A stretch of 64,000 nt of DNA from Haematococcus lacustris (Eukaryota; Chlorophyta; Chlorophyceae; Chlamydomonadales; Haematococcaceae). Below the pieces are notes generated by a model, which was given only the letters and a program-made list of their open reading frames with translations, searched no databases and was not told the origin of the DNA. The stretch is from the NCBI GenBank assembly GCA_030144725.1, contig JASKMD010000005.1, positions 2,535,476 through 2,599,475 on the forward strand, written 5' to 3'. Made by a program: the position numbers and the translations under genes. How positions within the stretch are numbered: position 1 is the first letter of the stretch; the number at the start of each line of letters is the position of its first letter. This document shows positions 9,793 through 20,967 of this stretch, piece after piece.

Positions 9793-12700
9793 GCGTCCAT
9801 AAAAACTCTCCGGCTGCCCGGCTGCTGCCCTACCTTGACCGGCTACCCTGATGCCCTGCTGCTGCCCTACCCTGACCGGCTGCACGGCTGCCCTGGCGCT
9901 GCCCTACCCTGCCCGGCTGCCCTGCTGCCCTGTTGCTGCCCCGCTGCTGCCCTACCCTGACCGGCTGCCCTGATGCCCGGCTGCTGCCCTACCTTGACCG
10001 GCTACCCTTATGCCCTGCTGCTGCCCTACCCTGACCGGCTGCACGGCTGCCCTGCTGCTGCCCTACCCTGCCCGGCTGCCCTGCTGCTGCCCTTCCCTGC
10101 CCGGCTGCCCTGATGCCCTGCTGCTGCCCTACCCTGACCGGCTGCACGGCTGCCCTGCTGCTGCCCTACCCTGCCCGGCTGCCCTGCTGCTGCCCTTCCC
10201 TGCCCGGCTGCCCTGCTGCCCTGCTGCTGCGCTACCCTGCCCTACTGCCCTGCTGCTGCCCTACCCAGCCCGGCTGCCCTGCTGCTGCCCTACCCTGACC
10301 GGCTGCCCTGATGCCCTGCTGCTGCCCTACCCTGACCGGCTGCCCTGATGCCGTGCTGCTCTGCTGCTGCCCTACCCTGACCGGCTGCTCTGCTGCTGCC
10401 CTACACTGACCGGCTGCCCTGCTGCTGCCCTACCCTGACCGGCTGCCCGGATGCCCTGCTGCTGCCCTACCCTGACCGGCTGCCCTGATGCCCTGCTGCC
10501 CTGCTGCTGCCCTACCCTGCCCGGCTGCCCTGCTGCTGCCCTACCCTGCCCGGCTGCCCTGCTGCCCTGTTGCTGCCCTGCTGCTGCCCTACCCTGACCG
10601 GCTGCCCTGCTGCTGCCCTACCCTGCCCGGCTGCCCGGCTGCTGCCCTACCTTGACCGGCTACCCTGATGCCCTGCTGCTGCCCTACCCTGACCGGCTGC
10701 ACGGCTGCCCTGGTGCTGCCCTACCCTGCCCGGCTGCCCTGCTGCCCTGTTGCTGCCCTGCTGCTGCCCTACCCTGACCGGCTGCCCTGCTGCTGCCCTA
10801 CCCTGCCCGGCTGCCCTGCTGCTGCCCTACCCTGACCGGCTGCCCTGATGCCCTGCTGCCCTGCTGCTGCCCTACCCTGTCCGGCTGCCCTGCTGCTGCC
10901 CTACCCTGCCCGGCTGCCCTGCTGCCCTGTTGCTGCCCTGCTGCTGCCCTACCCTGACCGGCTGCACGGCTGCCCTGCTGCTGCCCTACCCTGCCCGGCT
11001 GCCCGGCTGCTGCCCTACCTTGACCGGCTACCCTGATGCCCTGCTGCTGTTCTACCCTGACCGGCTGCACGGCTGCCCTGGTGCTGCCCTACCCTGCCCG
11101 GCTGCCCTGCTGCCCTGTTGCTGCCCTGCTGCTGCCCTATGCTGACCGGCTGCCCTGCTGCTGCCCTACCCTGCCCGGCTGCCCTGCTGCTGCCCTACCC
11201 TGACCGGCTGCCCTGATGCCCTGCTGCTGCCCTACCCTGACCGGCTGCACGGCTGCCCTGCTGCTGCCCTACCCTGCCCGGCTGCCCTGCTGCTGCCCTT
11301 CCCTGCCCGGCTGCCCTGCTGCCCTGCTGCTGCACTACCCTGCCCTGCTGCCCTGCTGCTGCCCTACCCAGACCGGCTGCCCTGCTGCTGCCCTACCCTG
11401 CCCGGCTGCCCTGCTGCTGCCCTACCCTGACCGGCTGCCCTGATGCCCTGCTGCTGCCCTACCCTGACCGGCTGCCCTGATGCCCTGCTGCTCTGCTGCT
11501 GCCCTACCCTGACCGGCTGCTCTGCTGCTGCCCTACACTGACCGGCTGCCCTGTTGCTGCCCTGCTGCTGCCCTACCCAGACCGGCTGCCCTGCTGCTGC
11601 CCTACCCTGCCCGGCTGCCCTGCTGCTGCCCTACCCTGACCGGCTGCCCTGCTGCCCTGTTGCTGCCCTGCTGCTGCCCTACCCTGCCCGGCTGCCCTGC
11701 TGCTGCCCTACCCTGACCGGCTGCCCTGATGCCCTGCTGCTGCCCTACCCTGACCGGCTGCACGGCTGCCCTGCTGCTGCCCTACCCTGCCCGGCTGCCC
11801 TGCTGCTGCCCTTCCCTGCCCGGCTGCCCTGCTGCCCTGCTGCTGCACTACCCTGCCCTGCTGCCCTGCTGCTGCCCTACCCAGACCGGCTGCCCTGCTG
11901 CTGCCCTACCCTGCCCGGCTGCCCTGCTGCTGCCCTACCCTGACCGGCTGCCCTGATGCCCTGCTGCTGCCCTACCCTGACCGGCTGCCCTGATGCCCTG
12001 CTGCTCTGCTGCTGCCCTACCCTGACCGGCTGCTCTGCTGCTGCCCTACACTGACCGGCTGCCCTGTTGCTGCCCTGCTGCTGCCCTACCCAGACCGGCT
12101 GCCCTGCTGCTGCCCTACCCTGCCCGGCTGCCCTGCTGCTGCCCTACCCTGACCGGCTGCCCTGCTGCCCTGTTGCTGCCCTGCTGCTGCCCTACCCTGA
12201 CCGGCTGCCCTGCTGCTGCCCTACCCTGCCCGGCTGCCCTGCTGCTGCCCTACCCTGACCGGCTGCCCTGCTGCCCTGTTGCTGCCCTGCTGCTGCCCTA
12301 CCCTGACCGGCTGCCCTGCTGCTGCCCTACCCTGCCCGGCTGCCCTGCTGCTGCCCTACCCTGACCGGCTGCCCTGATGCCCTGCTGCCCTGCTGCTGCC
12401 CTACCCTGTCCGGCTGCCCTGCTGCTGCCCTACCCTGCCCGGCTGCCCTGCTGCCCTGTTGCTGCCCTGCTGCTGCCCTACCCTGACCGGCTGCACGGCT
12501 GCCCTGCTGCTGCCCTACCCTGCCCGGCTGCCCGGCTGCTGCCCTACCTTGACCGGCTACCCTGATGCCCTGCTGCTGCCCTACCCTGACCGGCTGCACG
12601 GCTGCCCTGGTGCTGCCCTACCCTGCCCGGCTGCCCTGCTGCCCTGCTGCTGCCCTATGCTGACCGGCTGCCCTGCTGCTGCCCTACCCTGCCCGGCTGC

Positions 12701-15380
12701 CCTGCTGCTGCCCTACCCTGACCGGCTGCCCTGATGCCCTGCTGCTGCCCTACCCTGACCGGCTGCACGGCTGCCCTGCTGCTGCCCTACCCTGCCCGGC
12801 TGCCCTGCTGCTGCCCTTCCCTGCCCGGCTGCCCTGCTGCCCTGCTGCTGCACTACCCTGCCCTGCTGCCCTGCTGCTGCCCTACCCAGACCGGCTGCCC
12901 TGCTGCTGCCCTACCCTGCCCGGCTGCCCTGCTGCTGCCCTACCCTGACCGGCTGCCCTGATGCCCTGCTGCTGCCCTACCCTGACCGGCTGCCCTGATG
13001 CTCTGCTGCTCTGCTGCTGCCCTACCCTGACCGGCTGCTCTGCTGCCGCCCTACACTGACCGGCTGCCCTGTTGCTGCCCTGCTGCTGCCCTACCCTGAC
13101 CGGCTGCCCGGCTGCTGCCCCACCTTGACCGGCTACCCTGATGCCCTGCTGCTGCCCTACCCTGACCGGCTGCACGGCTGCCCTGGTGCTGCCCTACCCT
13201 GCCCGGCTGCCCTGTTGCTGCCCTGCTGCTGCCCTACCCTGACCGGCTGCCCTGCTGCTGCCCTACCCTGCCCGGCTGCCCTGCTGCTGCCCTACCCTGA
13301 CCGGCTGCCCTGATGCCCTGCTGCTGCCCTACCCTGACCGGCTGCCCTGCTGCAGCCCTACCCTGCCCGGCTGCCCTGCTGCTGCCCTACCCTGATGGTT
13401 GCCCTGCTGCCCTGCTGCTGCCCTACCCTGACCGGCTGCTCTGCTGCTGCCCTACCCTGACCGGCTGCCCTGCTGCCCTGTTGCTGCCCTGCTGCTGCGC
13501 TACCCTGCCCGGCTGCCCTGCTGCCCTGCTGCTGCCCTACCCTGACCGGCTGCCCTGCTGCTGCCCTACCCTGCCCGGCTGCCCTGCTGCTGCCCTACCC
13601 TGACCGGCTGCCCTGATGCCCTGCTGCTGCCCTACCCTGACCGGCTGCACGGCTGCCCTGCTGCTGCCCTACCCTGCCCTGCTGCCCTGCTGCTGCCCTT
13701 CCCTGCCCGGCTGCCCTGCTGCCCTGCTGCTGCGCTACCCTGCCCTGCTGCCCTGCTGCTGCCCTACCCTGCCCGGCTGCCCTGCTGCTGCCCTACCCTG
13801 ACCGGCTGCCCTGATGCCCTGCTGCTGCCCTACCCTGACCGGCTGCACGGCTGCCCTGCTGCTGCCCTACCCTGCCCGGCTGCCCTGCTGCTGCCCTTCC
13901 CTGCCCGGCTGCCCGGCTGCCCTGCTGCTGCCCTACCCTGACCGGCTGCACGGCTGCCCTGCTGCTGCCCTACCCTGCCCGGCTGCCCTGCTGCTGCCCT
14001 ACCCTGCCCTGCTGCCCTGCTGCCGCCCTACCCTGACCGGCTGCTCTGCTGCTGCCCTACCCTGATGGTTGCCCTGCTGCCCTGCTGCTGCCCTACCCTG
14101 ACCGGCTGCCCTGCTGCTGCCCTACCCTGATGGTTGCCCTGCTGCCCTGCTGCTGCCCTACCCTGACGGGCTGCACGGCTGCCCTGCTGCTGCCCTACCC
14201 TGACCGGCTGCACGGCTGCCCTGCTGCTGCCCTACCCTGACCGGCTGCACGGCTGCCCTGCTGCTGCCCTACCCTGCCCGGCTGCCCTGCTGCTGCCCTA
14301 CCCAGACCGGCTGCCCTGCTGCTGCCCTACCCTGATGGTTGTCCTGCTCCCCTGCTGCTGCCCTACCCTGACCGGCTGCTCTGCTGCTGCCCTACCCTGA
14401 CCGGCTGCCCTGCTGCCCTGTTGCTGCCCTGCTGCTGCGCTACCCTGCCCGGCTGCCCTGCTGCCCTGCTGCTGCCCTACCCTGACCGGCTGCCCTGCTG
14501 CTGCCCTACCCTGCCCGGCTGCCCTGCTGCTGCCCTACCCTGACCGGCTGCCCTGATGCCCTGCTGCTGCCCTACCCTGACCGGCTGCACGGCTGCCCTG
14601 CTGCTGCCCTACCCTGCCCTGCTGCCCTGCTGCTGCCCTTCCCTGCCCGGCTGCCCTGCTGCCCTGCTGCTGCGCTACCCTGCCCTGCTGCCCTGCTGCT
14701 GCCCTACCCTGCCCGGCTGCCCTGCTGCTGCCCTACCCTGACCGGCTGCCCTGATGCCCTGCTGCTGCCCTACCCTGACCGGCTGCACGGCTGCCCTGCT
14801 GCTGCCCTACCCTGCCCGGCTGCCCTGCTGCTGCCCTTCCCTGCCCGGCTGCCCGGCTGCCCTGCTGCTGCCCTACCCTGACCGGCTGCACGGCTGCCCT
14901 GCTGCTGCCCTACCCTGCCCGGCTGCCCTGCTGCTGCCCTACCCTGCCCTGCTGCCCTGCTGCCGCCCTACCCTGACCGGCTGCTCTGCTGCTGCCCTAC
15001 CCTGATGGTTGCCCTGCTGCCCTGCTGCTGCCCTACCCTGACCGGCTGCCCTGCTGCTGCCCTACCCTGATGGTTGCCCTGCTGCCCTGCTGCTGCCCTA
15101 CCCTGACGGGCTGCACGGCTGCCCTGCTGCTGCCCTACCCTGACCGGCTGCACGGCTGCCCTGCTGCTGCCCTACCCTGACCGGCTGCACGGCTGCCCTG
15201 CTGCTGCCCTACCCTGCCCGGCTGCCCTGCTGCTGCCCTACCCAGACCGGCTGCCCTGCTGCTGCCCTACCCTGATGGTTGTCCTGCTCCCCTGCTGCTG
15301 CCCTACCCTGACGGGCTGCCCTGCTGCTGCCCTACCCTGATGGCTGCCCTGCTGCCCTGCTGCTGCCCTACCCTGACCGG
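9793..15380. repeat. 5.6 kb GC-rich minisatellite with higher-order structure
   Basis: The array is built from variants of CTGCTGCCCTACCCTGACCG and CTGCTGCCCTACCCTGCCCG, with linkers GCTGCACGGCTGCCCTG, GCTGCCCTGATGCC and CTGATGGTTGCC. Larger periods are visible. The block around 13390-14330 recurs at 14330-15270 (period 940 bp). The block at 11216 recurs at 11729 and 12734, and the one at 10848 recurs at 12377. Long open frames rich in Pro, Cys, Ala and Leu exist on both strands because the units rarely contain stops. I do not call genes here. Confidence 0.95.
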
Positions 15381-17299
15381 TGAATTGTGCGTCCTGCATC
15401 CTTTGCAATCTCACTGTAGGTATTGTATGGTCAACCTACGTACCTACGGCTGCCTACGGATACACGTTGGTCGGGGTACGCTACGTATATACATGTGTAT
15501 ACGTACCTACGTGTATACGCCGCTATGGTTCTGGCTCGCTCGCTAATTATTTGTGTACAAAGCCCCATCGTTCCAGCGTGTGCGAGGCCAGGCACGGCTT
15601 GAAGGCCAACTGCAATCATCCCGCCTCATCGCAATGCCCTGTTAGAGGGGCTTGGAGGAGGGTCGCATGAGTAGGCTATTGGAGTTGTAGCTCGTCAGCA
15701 GCCGCAGCCAAAAGTGGCCGCAGCCATCGATGGACTTGACTCGTTTGACTTTTGGCTGTGTACCTTTTGACTTTAGACCGTCCGCTGACTTTGAACTATC
15801 TCTGCGCTGGCTGCATCACCATCGTTTGCTGAGCCAGGTTCGCTGGTAGCTACTATTTGTGGGGCATTAGAACCGCAGATCGGAAGTCGATCTCACGGCA
15901 CAGTGCATCTTTCGCGATTCTGTGCGGAGGGAGTCCTTACATAATTATTGCGAGGCTGTGCGCGCAATCGCAGGCCGTTCCGCCGACCCCCCCCCCTAGC
16001 AGTTTTAATAGTATAGATAATTGGCTAGAGAGACCTCTATCCAATCGCACCTCGTTGCAATGTCGCGTTATCACTAGCCCCACGACGGTCTTCCGACGCC
16101 GCCTGCACCAATGAAAGGCTCTTGGAGCAAGCCTGGCGGGCTGAATTTAGATTGTACTTCTGGCTCGATAGCACGTGCAGCTCCATCACTGATGCCGCTA
16201 CATATCACTATAACAATCGATGGTGAGCAGCTGAGGTGTATCCGCGCTCGCTTGCGCCGGCATGGCCTCACTTGCAAGAGGTAACGCGCCGCTTGCCAGT
16301 AGATGCGCACTAATTCGCAGGTGCCAATGTGACAAACGCTATCAGAAATGGTGCAGTATTGAAAGAGTATTTGCATGAAGATTACCAACCCCATGTTGGG
16401 ACATCCTGACGCTGGGTCGGCTTGGTGGCCTTCTTTCTCTCTTCTTTAGGGACATTGCGCCACGACGTGAACAGCAGAGGCAAGAACGAGGCTAGTAAGA
16501 CCTGACACCTTGGTTGGGGTGTCTTATGAAACCTGGGCGTACTTCAGTGTTTGGAGTGCAGCGCCATCAGCTTGTTCTAGACTAGCGGTGTTGTTTCGTA
16601 CTGCCCCGCGTGCTTCATCAGGCCAGCAAATGTTTATTGGGTACTTGGATTGACTGGCTGGATGATAGCCATAGCAGACTGTACACGCTGCGGCACATCA
16701 GAGCCGCCTCCTCTTTACAGTCATAAACACTAAAGACTAAACAATAAGCACAGCAGCTCCCAGCAGATTTAGAAAGGATAATCTCAGGCAGTTTATGCAC
16801 ACAATGCATCCCACACATCACACAAACACTACTAGCACACCGAGCGCACGCTGAGGGTACCAAACCATGCACCTTGACAATGCAGGGCACAGCAAGCAAT
16901 GAAGAGCACGCAACACCAGGCTGGGTGGGACAGCAAGCATCAAGACTGTGGCCAAACGACCTTGGGCACACAAACCCATGTGCGGGGAGTTTGGGCAAGG
17001 TGTTAGATACATCACATCATAGCAGGCAAGCTTCAGTCAACAATTCACACTTTGTCGTGGAAATGCCATACTAGCATAAGACCCACCACATTGCCGGGGT
17101 TTCACACAAGGATAGTAGAAAAAGGGAGGTTAGCACCATGCAACTGCATGGACGCAGTTAGCGGTGTTCGTGAAGGCTGCTCTTGGGTGTCCTGAGCCCA
17201 CGGCTGAGCAGCTGTACGGATGCACCAGACTGCGCCACAGTCAAGCTGAATGTCAGCAGCAGCGTTCAGGAGATGCTGCTATCCCATGCGCCCAAGCGC
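15381..17299. other. Intergenic and probable 3' UTR of the CYSTM gene
   Basis: Positions 15430-15530 hold alternating TACGTA/TATACGT words with small palindromes. Positions 16024-16046 repeat the GAGAGACCTCTATCC word seen at 9285. On the minus strand a TGTAA word (16715-16719), the usual polyadenylation signal of chlamydomonad mRNAs, lies 580 bases past the CYSTM stop and could end its 3' UTR. No other gene is supported. Confidence 0.5.
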
Positions 17300-17924
17300 T
17301 CACAGACACATCTCCAATGCGCAGCAGCAGCACAGTGCTGCAAAACTGCACAGCAGGAGCGCACATGCCAGCACACCAGCGTTGGAGTAATATATCCAAA
17401 ACAGCCTGGTATAGCCATTCAACAACTTTGGGTGAGCAACAACTAGGAGACAGATGCACAATTGCACTTGTGCTAGGACACCCCCTTACCAGGCTGCCAG
17501 GCAACCCTTTTCAGAGTTGTTGTTACGCTGCTCTTGGACGTACACTACTTGCTGGCCCTGAGGTGGGTAGCCTCCAGGGTAGCCTGGTGGGGGTGCTCCA
17601 GGGTAACCTGGCGGGGGTCCTCCAGGATACCCTGGAGGAGGCGCTCCAGGGTATCCGGGAGGTGGCGCCCCGTAGCCAGGTGGTGGCGCCCCATAGCCTG
17701 CAAAAAGGGCGTCAAATGTTGCCATTTCTCGCGAAAGCTGTCGCCAGCGCACAGCTGCTTACCAGGGGGTGGAGGAGGAGGGTAGCCACCTGCGCGCAAC
17801 GTGAAGGGGGGGCAAATGAAAAACCGTCTCTGAGTTGACTGATTTTTTGGTGAGCGGCTCTCGACGTGCGTGTAGTACTGTCCCCAGTGCCCGCACCTGG
17901 GTAACCGGGAGGTGGGCCTTGCAT
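17300..17924 (-). CDS. CYSTM-domain protein with GYPG-type proline repeats (4 exons)
   Basis: This is a 102-residue model on the minus strand from exons 17897-17924, 17763-17789, 17490-17697 and 17300-17345. All introns are GT-AG and the phases agree through to a TGA at 17300-17302. The N-terminal 70 residues are repeats such as GAPPPGYPG, ending in GGYPPQGQQVVYVQEQ. The C-terminus reads KGCLAACFAALCCCCALEMC, a cysteine-rich transmembrane (CYSTM) module. That module is visible only after the last intron is removed. Proteins of this family are small tail-anchored or membrane-associated proteins linked in plants and yeasts to stress tolerance; the role here is unknown. Without the last splice the frame would end at GCLAAW. 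Confidence 0.85.
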
Positions 17925-17989
17925 CGCGCAGTAGCTGTGGACTCACCAAAAACTCAGTTAATTAAGTACAAGCTGCTTGTCTGAGCGCA

Positions 17990-18310
17990 TAAAGAACAAC
18001 AATCAATACACAAACCAGCAACATCACATACATATTACACATCTGCATGCTGCGAAACAATTGCAACTGGCTGCAAGCTTGAGCCAGGCCCTGTAGAGGA
18101 TTCCCGGAGCTGTACATTTATCGCAATGCTTCCACATCCTGTTGGAACACAGATTGACATTTGTCCATATGGGTATATATTTGAATGTAGACTGGGTGAA
18201 TGAATGTCAGTAGTGCGCCACAAGGTCGACCGCAGATGCAATGATATGGCTATTTAGACTGGACTGGAGTCAGAGATCTTGATAGATTGGAGCCGGACAC
18301 ATGAGCTTCA
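17990..18310 (+). repeat. Dispersed repeat, intact copy (partner of 20770-22075)
   Basis: About 310 bases, from CAACAATCAATACACA through CATTTGTCCATATGGGTATA to GGACTGGAGTCAGAG, match a second copy at 20770-20967 plus 21938-22075. The second copy is interrupted by a hAT-like element, so this copy shows the pre-insertion sequence. The two copies flank the second Fanzor-like locus in direct orientation. Confidence 0.85.
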
Positions 18311-18407
18311 ATACATGTCAGGTAGGGCGGTTTCCCCCCTAATCTAACAATAGTATTATATACACCGTACTCTCCCTTTTGATTCCCTATCCCGAACAAC
18401 AATAGAA

Positions 18408-18487
18408 CAACAAGTTTTAATCCCTACAGCCCTCATGCAACACCAAAATAAAGCATGAGTTGTAATCAAACACAGGCTGCGAGATCA
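18408..18487 (-). repeat. Dispersed repeat, inverted partner of 2461-2548
   Basis: The plus strand reads AACAAGTTTTAATCCCTACA through GCATGAGTTGTAATCAAACA to GCTGCGAGATCATTA. This is the reverse complement of 2461-2548 with very few differences. It lies about 180 bases beyond the stop of the Fanzor-like locus. Confidence 0.8.
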
Positions 18488-18665
18488 TTATTGTAAAGGC
18501 TACTGACGGTGTGCCTACTGCCCACTTCAGCTCAGCCTTCTGGTGTGTGTGCCTCCAGGCTACTACTAGCAAGAGCTCTACCCTACTCTATAGCTCTTAC
18601 TCACACACATCCCCTTTGTGAGGGGTTTGGTATCTTGTTTTCTTGGATTGTCTTGCTGTAGCTGG

Positions 18666-20537
18666 CTATCGCCGCCACTTGCGCCGCCACTTACGCAGCA
18701 GGGCCTTGTCAGGCACGTACACCCACTCCTGGCCTGGCCGGCCTGGCTTTGGCATGGCTGGGCGGCCATCCCAGTAGCACAGCTCAGTGGGGCGTGGGCC
18801 TGGGCCGACTGCACAGCGGCGGATGTTCAGCGCGGCTGAGACGTCCCGGTCATAGAACCTGCACATGGTGTGGGAAATGCATGAAGTCAAGTCATGTGCC
18901 ATGTCATGTGTCACCTCATGTGGGATATGTTGCAGCCATGTACATGTGCATTGTCTGGTCATTGCTTACCTGATGTTGTAGCTTGTTGAGCTCATCAAGC
19001 CCCTGACTTGGGAACGCTTCGCCTCGCTGTACACTGGCCGCAGCCACCTGCATGGACACATGGGGCAATGCACATTTGTAAGATTTTTCCTTACCTTCCC
19101 AATCTTGACCCTATGCAGCCACCTTGACTCCACCACCTCCCAGCACTACCCTGACCCTCTTCCACTGACCCTCTCTCCTGAAGGACTCAGGCGGCTGCCC
19201 AGGGAGGGCCTCACTGGGGTGGCTGTAGGCTGAGCTGACCCGGCTGGTGCGGAACTCCTCCACCAGCACCACACGCCCTGCCCCGAATTGCTTCACAGCC
19301 TCCTTGGTGGCTGCACAGCGTCGGCCAGGAAGGCATCCCAAAGCTCTTGCGGGAGGTGGTCGATGAGGTGGGCTATCTTACACTTCCTGCCGTGGTATCA
19401 TGCATCATCCCGTATAGGCCCCTGGTGTCGATGAAGACATGCCTAGCCTGGCACTTGCTGGTGGGGGTGAGGGCATAGGGTGTGGGGGGGCGGGGGGGCC
19501 TTGGCAGCAGCCCTGGGTTGGTGAGCTCAGCCTGCTGCCAGGGCACCATATCCAGCTGCCAGGCTGCCATGGCTGCCTCCATCTCTTTGGTAGTGTGCAC
19601 CGCATGGCGCAGCAGCCGGCCCCGGTTGATTGGATCCTCCACCCAGTCATCATTCACCAGCTCCCCCTCCTCAAGCCCCAGCAGGCCCCGTTGCAAAGCC
19701 ACCTCAGCCTGCATGGCTGGAGTCGGCACCACCCCACCCTGATCCAGCAGCCAGCTGACGTCCAGGCCGCACACCATGCGGCGCACATAGGTGCACTCCC
19801 GCTTTGACCAGGCTGGCAGGTGCCCACCACCCATCCCCTAGAATCCAAATCTGCGCCGGTGTTCCTCAGTGCCCACCAGGACCTTAGCCCCAGCGAGGGA
19901 CACTGACTTCTTGAGCCTGCCAGCGAAGAGCAGGGTGAGCATGTTGCTGAAAGCTGTCTCCAGCTGCTTCCCGACGTGGTCCACCATGTTGGTGTCATAC
20001 AGGTGGCGGGGGATTGCTGCGAGGCGGGCGCGAAGGTCAGGGTGCGCTGCCAGCACGGCAGCCACTGCCGCGTCTGGCTGAGTGTTCGCGCCGTTTCCGG
20101 GCGGGCCGCGGCACAGCTGCAGGAACAGGTTCCGGCAGCTCAGGTCCGGGATGGCTGCCTGGGAGACTGGGATGTCTGTGTACACGGGCTGGTCGTGCAG
20201 GCCCAACGGGTCGGCTACGCGAATGGTAAACAAGCCGCGCACGAGTAAGCCCAACAGCAGGCTGGCGAGCACCCCACGCTCGCTGATGGCCTCCACTCGT
20301 GGCTGCACATCGTCGGCCAGGAAGGCATCCCAAGCTCTTGCGGGAGGTGGTCGATGAGGTGGGCTATCCCTATCGCGTGTTATCCCTATCGCGGGCAGCG
20401 CGGGCCTCTCCGGAAACCTTTCTATTTCGCTCCGCTTCGGTGAGTTCCGGCTGTAGTGCCTCGTCGCGGTCCTCAATGTCACTGTCCGGGTCATCCGGCA
20501 CTGGCCTAGGCACGGTTCGTCTTTTTTTCTTAGCCAT
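18666..20537 (-). pseudogene. Fanzor-like (TnpB-type) RNA-guided nuclease, fragmented
   Basis: Minus-strand pieces, in order. An N-terminus at 20370-20537 begins MAKKKRRTVPRPVPDD, a possible nuclear localisation signal. A helical domain at 19838-20365 contains AWDAFLADDVQPRVEAISERG. A block at 19373-19834 ends with ARHVFIDTRGLYGM (candidate RuvC-I Asp). At about 19150-19330 is VVLVEEFRTSRVSSAY (candidate RuvC-II Glu). Positions 18970-19060 encode YSEAKRSQVRGLMSSTSYNI. The end at 18666-18860 has FYDRDVSAALNIRR (RuvC-III Asp), then PTELCYWDGRPAMPKPG and a basic tail, with TAG at 18666-18668. The order fits the split RuvC of Fanzor/TnpB proteins. The frame changes between blocks and part of the N-terminal block is repeated at 19320-19378, so it is either intron-rich or decayed. 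A decayed copy is more likely. Confidence 0.62.
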
Positions 20538-20616
20538 AGAAAACAACATCGTCAAGCCATCAAAAATACTAGGAATTATCGGTTTTGTTTGTTTGCATCA
20601 GCCAGAATATTATCCG

Positions 20617-20705
20617 CTCCAACACCAGAACGACAGGCATGCCACCGTCCTGACACCCATACCTTCTTACTCCAGCTGCCAGCACTCCAGCCTGCCATCT
20701 GAGTG
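20617..20705 (+). repeat. Dispersed repeat shared with 3627-3715
   Basis: This is a near-identical copy of 3627-3715, placed about 80 bases upstream of the predicted Fanzor-like start codon. The words CCTGCCACCTGCGCACA at 20757-20773 and in the copy at 3703-3716 suggest a border of the mobile unit. Confidence 0.75.
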
Positions 20706-20967
20706 AGATTACCCACAGGCAAACATGTTGTTCCTTGTTAGATAAGTTTTGTTGGCCTGCCACCTGCGCACATATAGAACAACAATCAACACACAGAACA
20801 ACAACATCACATAAATATTACACATCTGCATGCTGCGAAAATTGCAACTAGTTGCAAGCTTAAGCCAGGTCCTGTAGAGGATTCCCGGAGTTGTACACTT
20901 ATCGCAACGTTTCCACATCCTACTTTAAACCCAAATTGACATTTGTCCATATGGGTATATATTTAGA

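Noticed and set aside
9800..15200. Many open frames rich in Cys, Pro and Leu (or Gln and Gly on the other strand)
   Set aside because: They follow the periods of the satellite and stop and start with its variants. Composition alone explains them.
16618..16998. Minus-strand frame of 126 codons
   Set aside because: It has no domain and lies downstream of the CYSTM gene on the same strand, ahead of a TGTAA word, so it is more likely 3' UTR.
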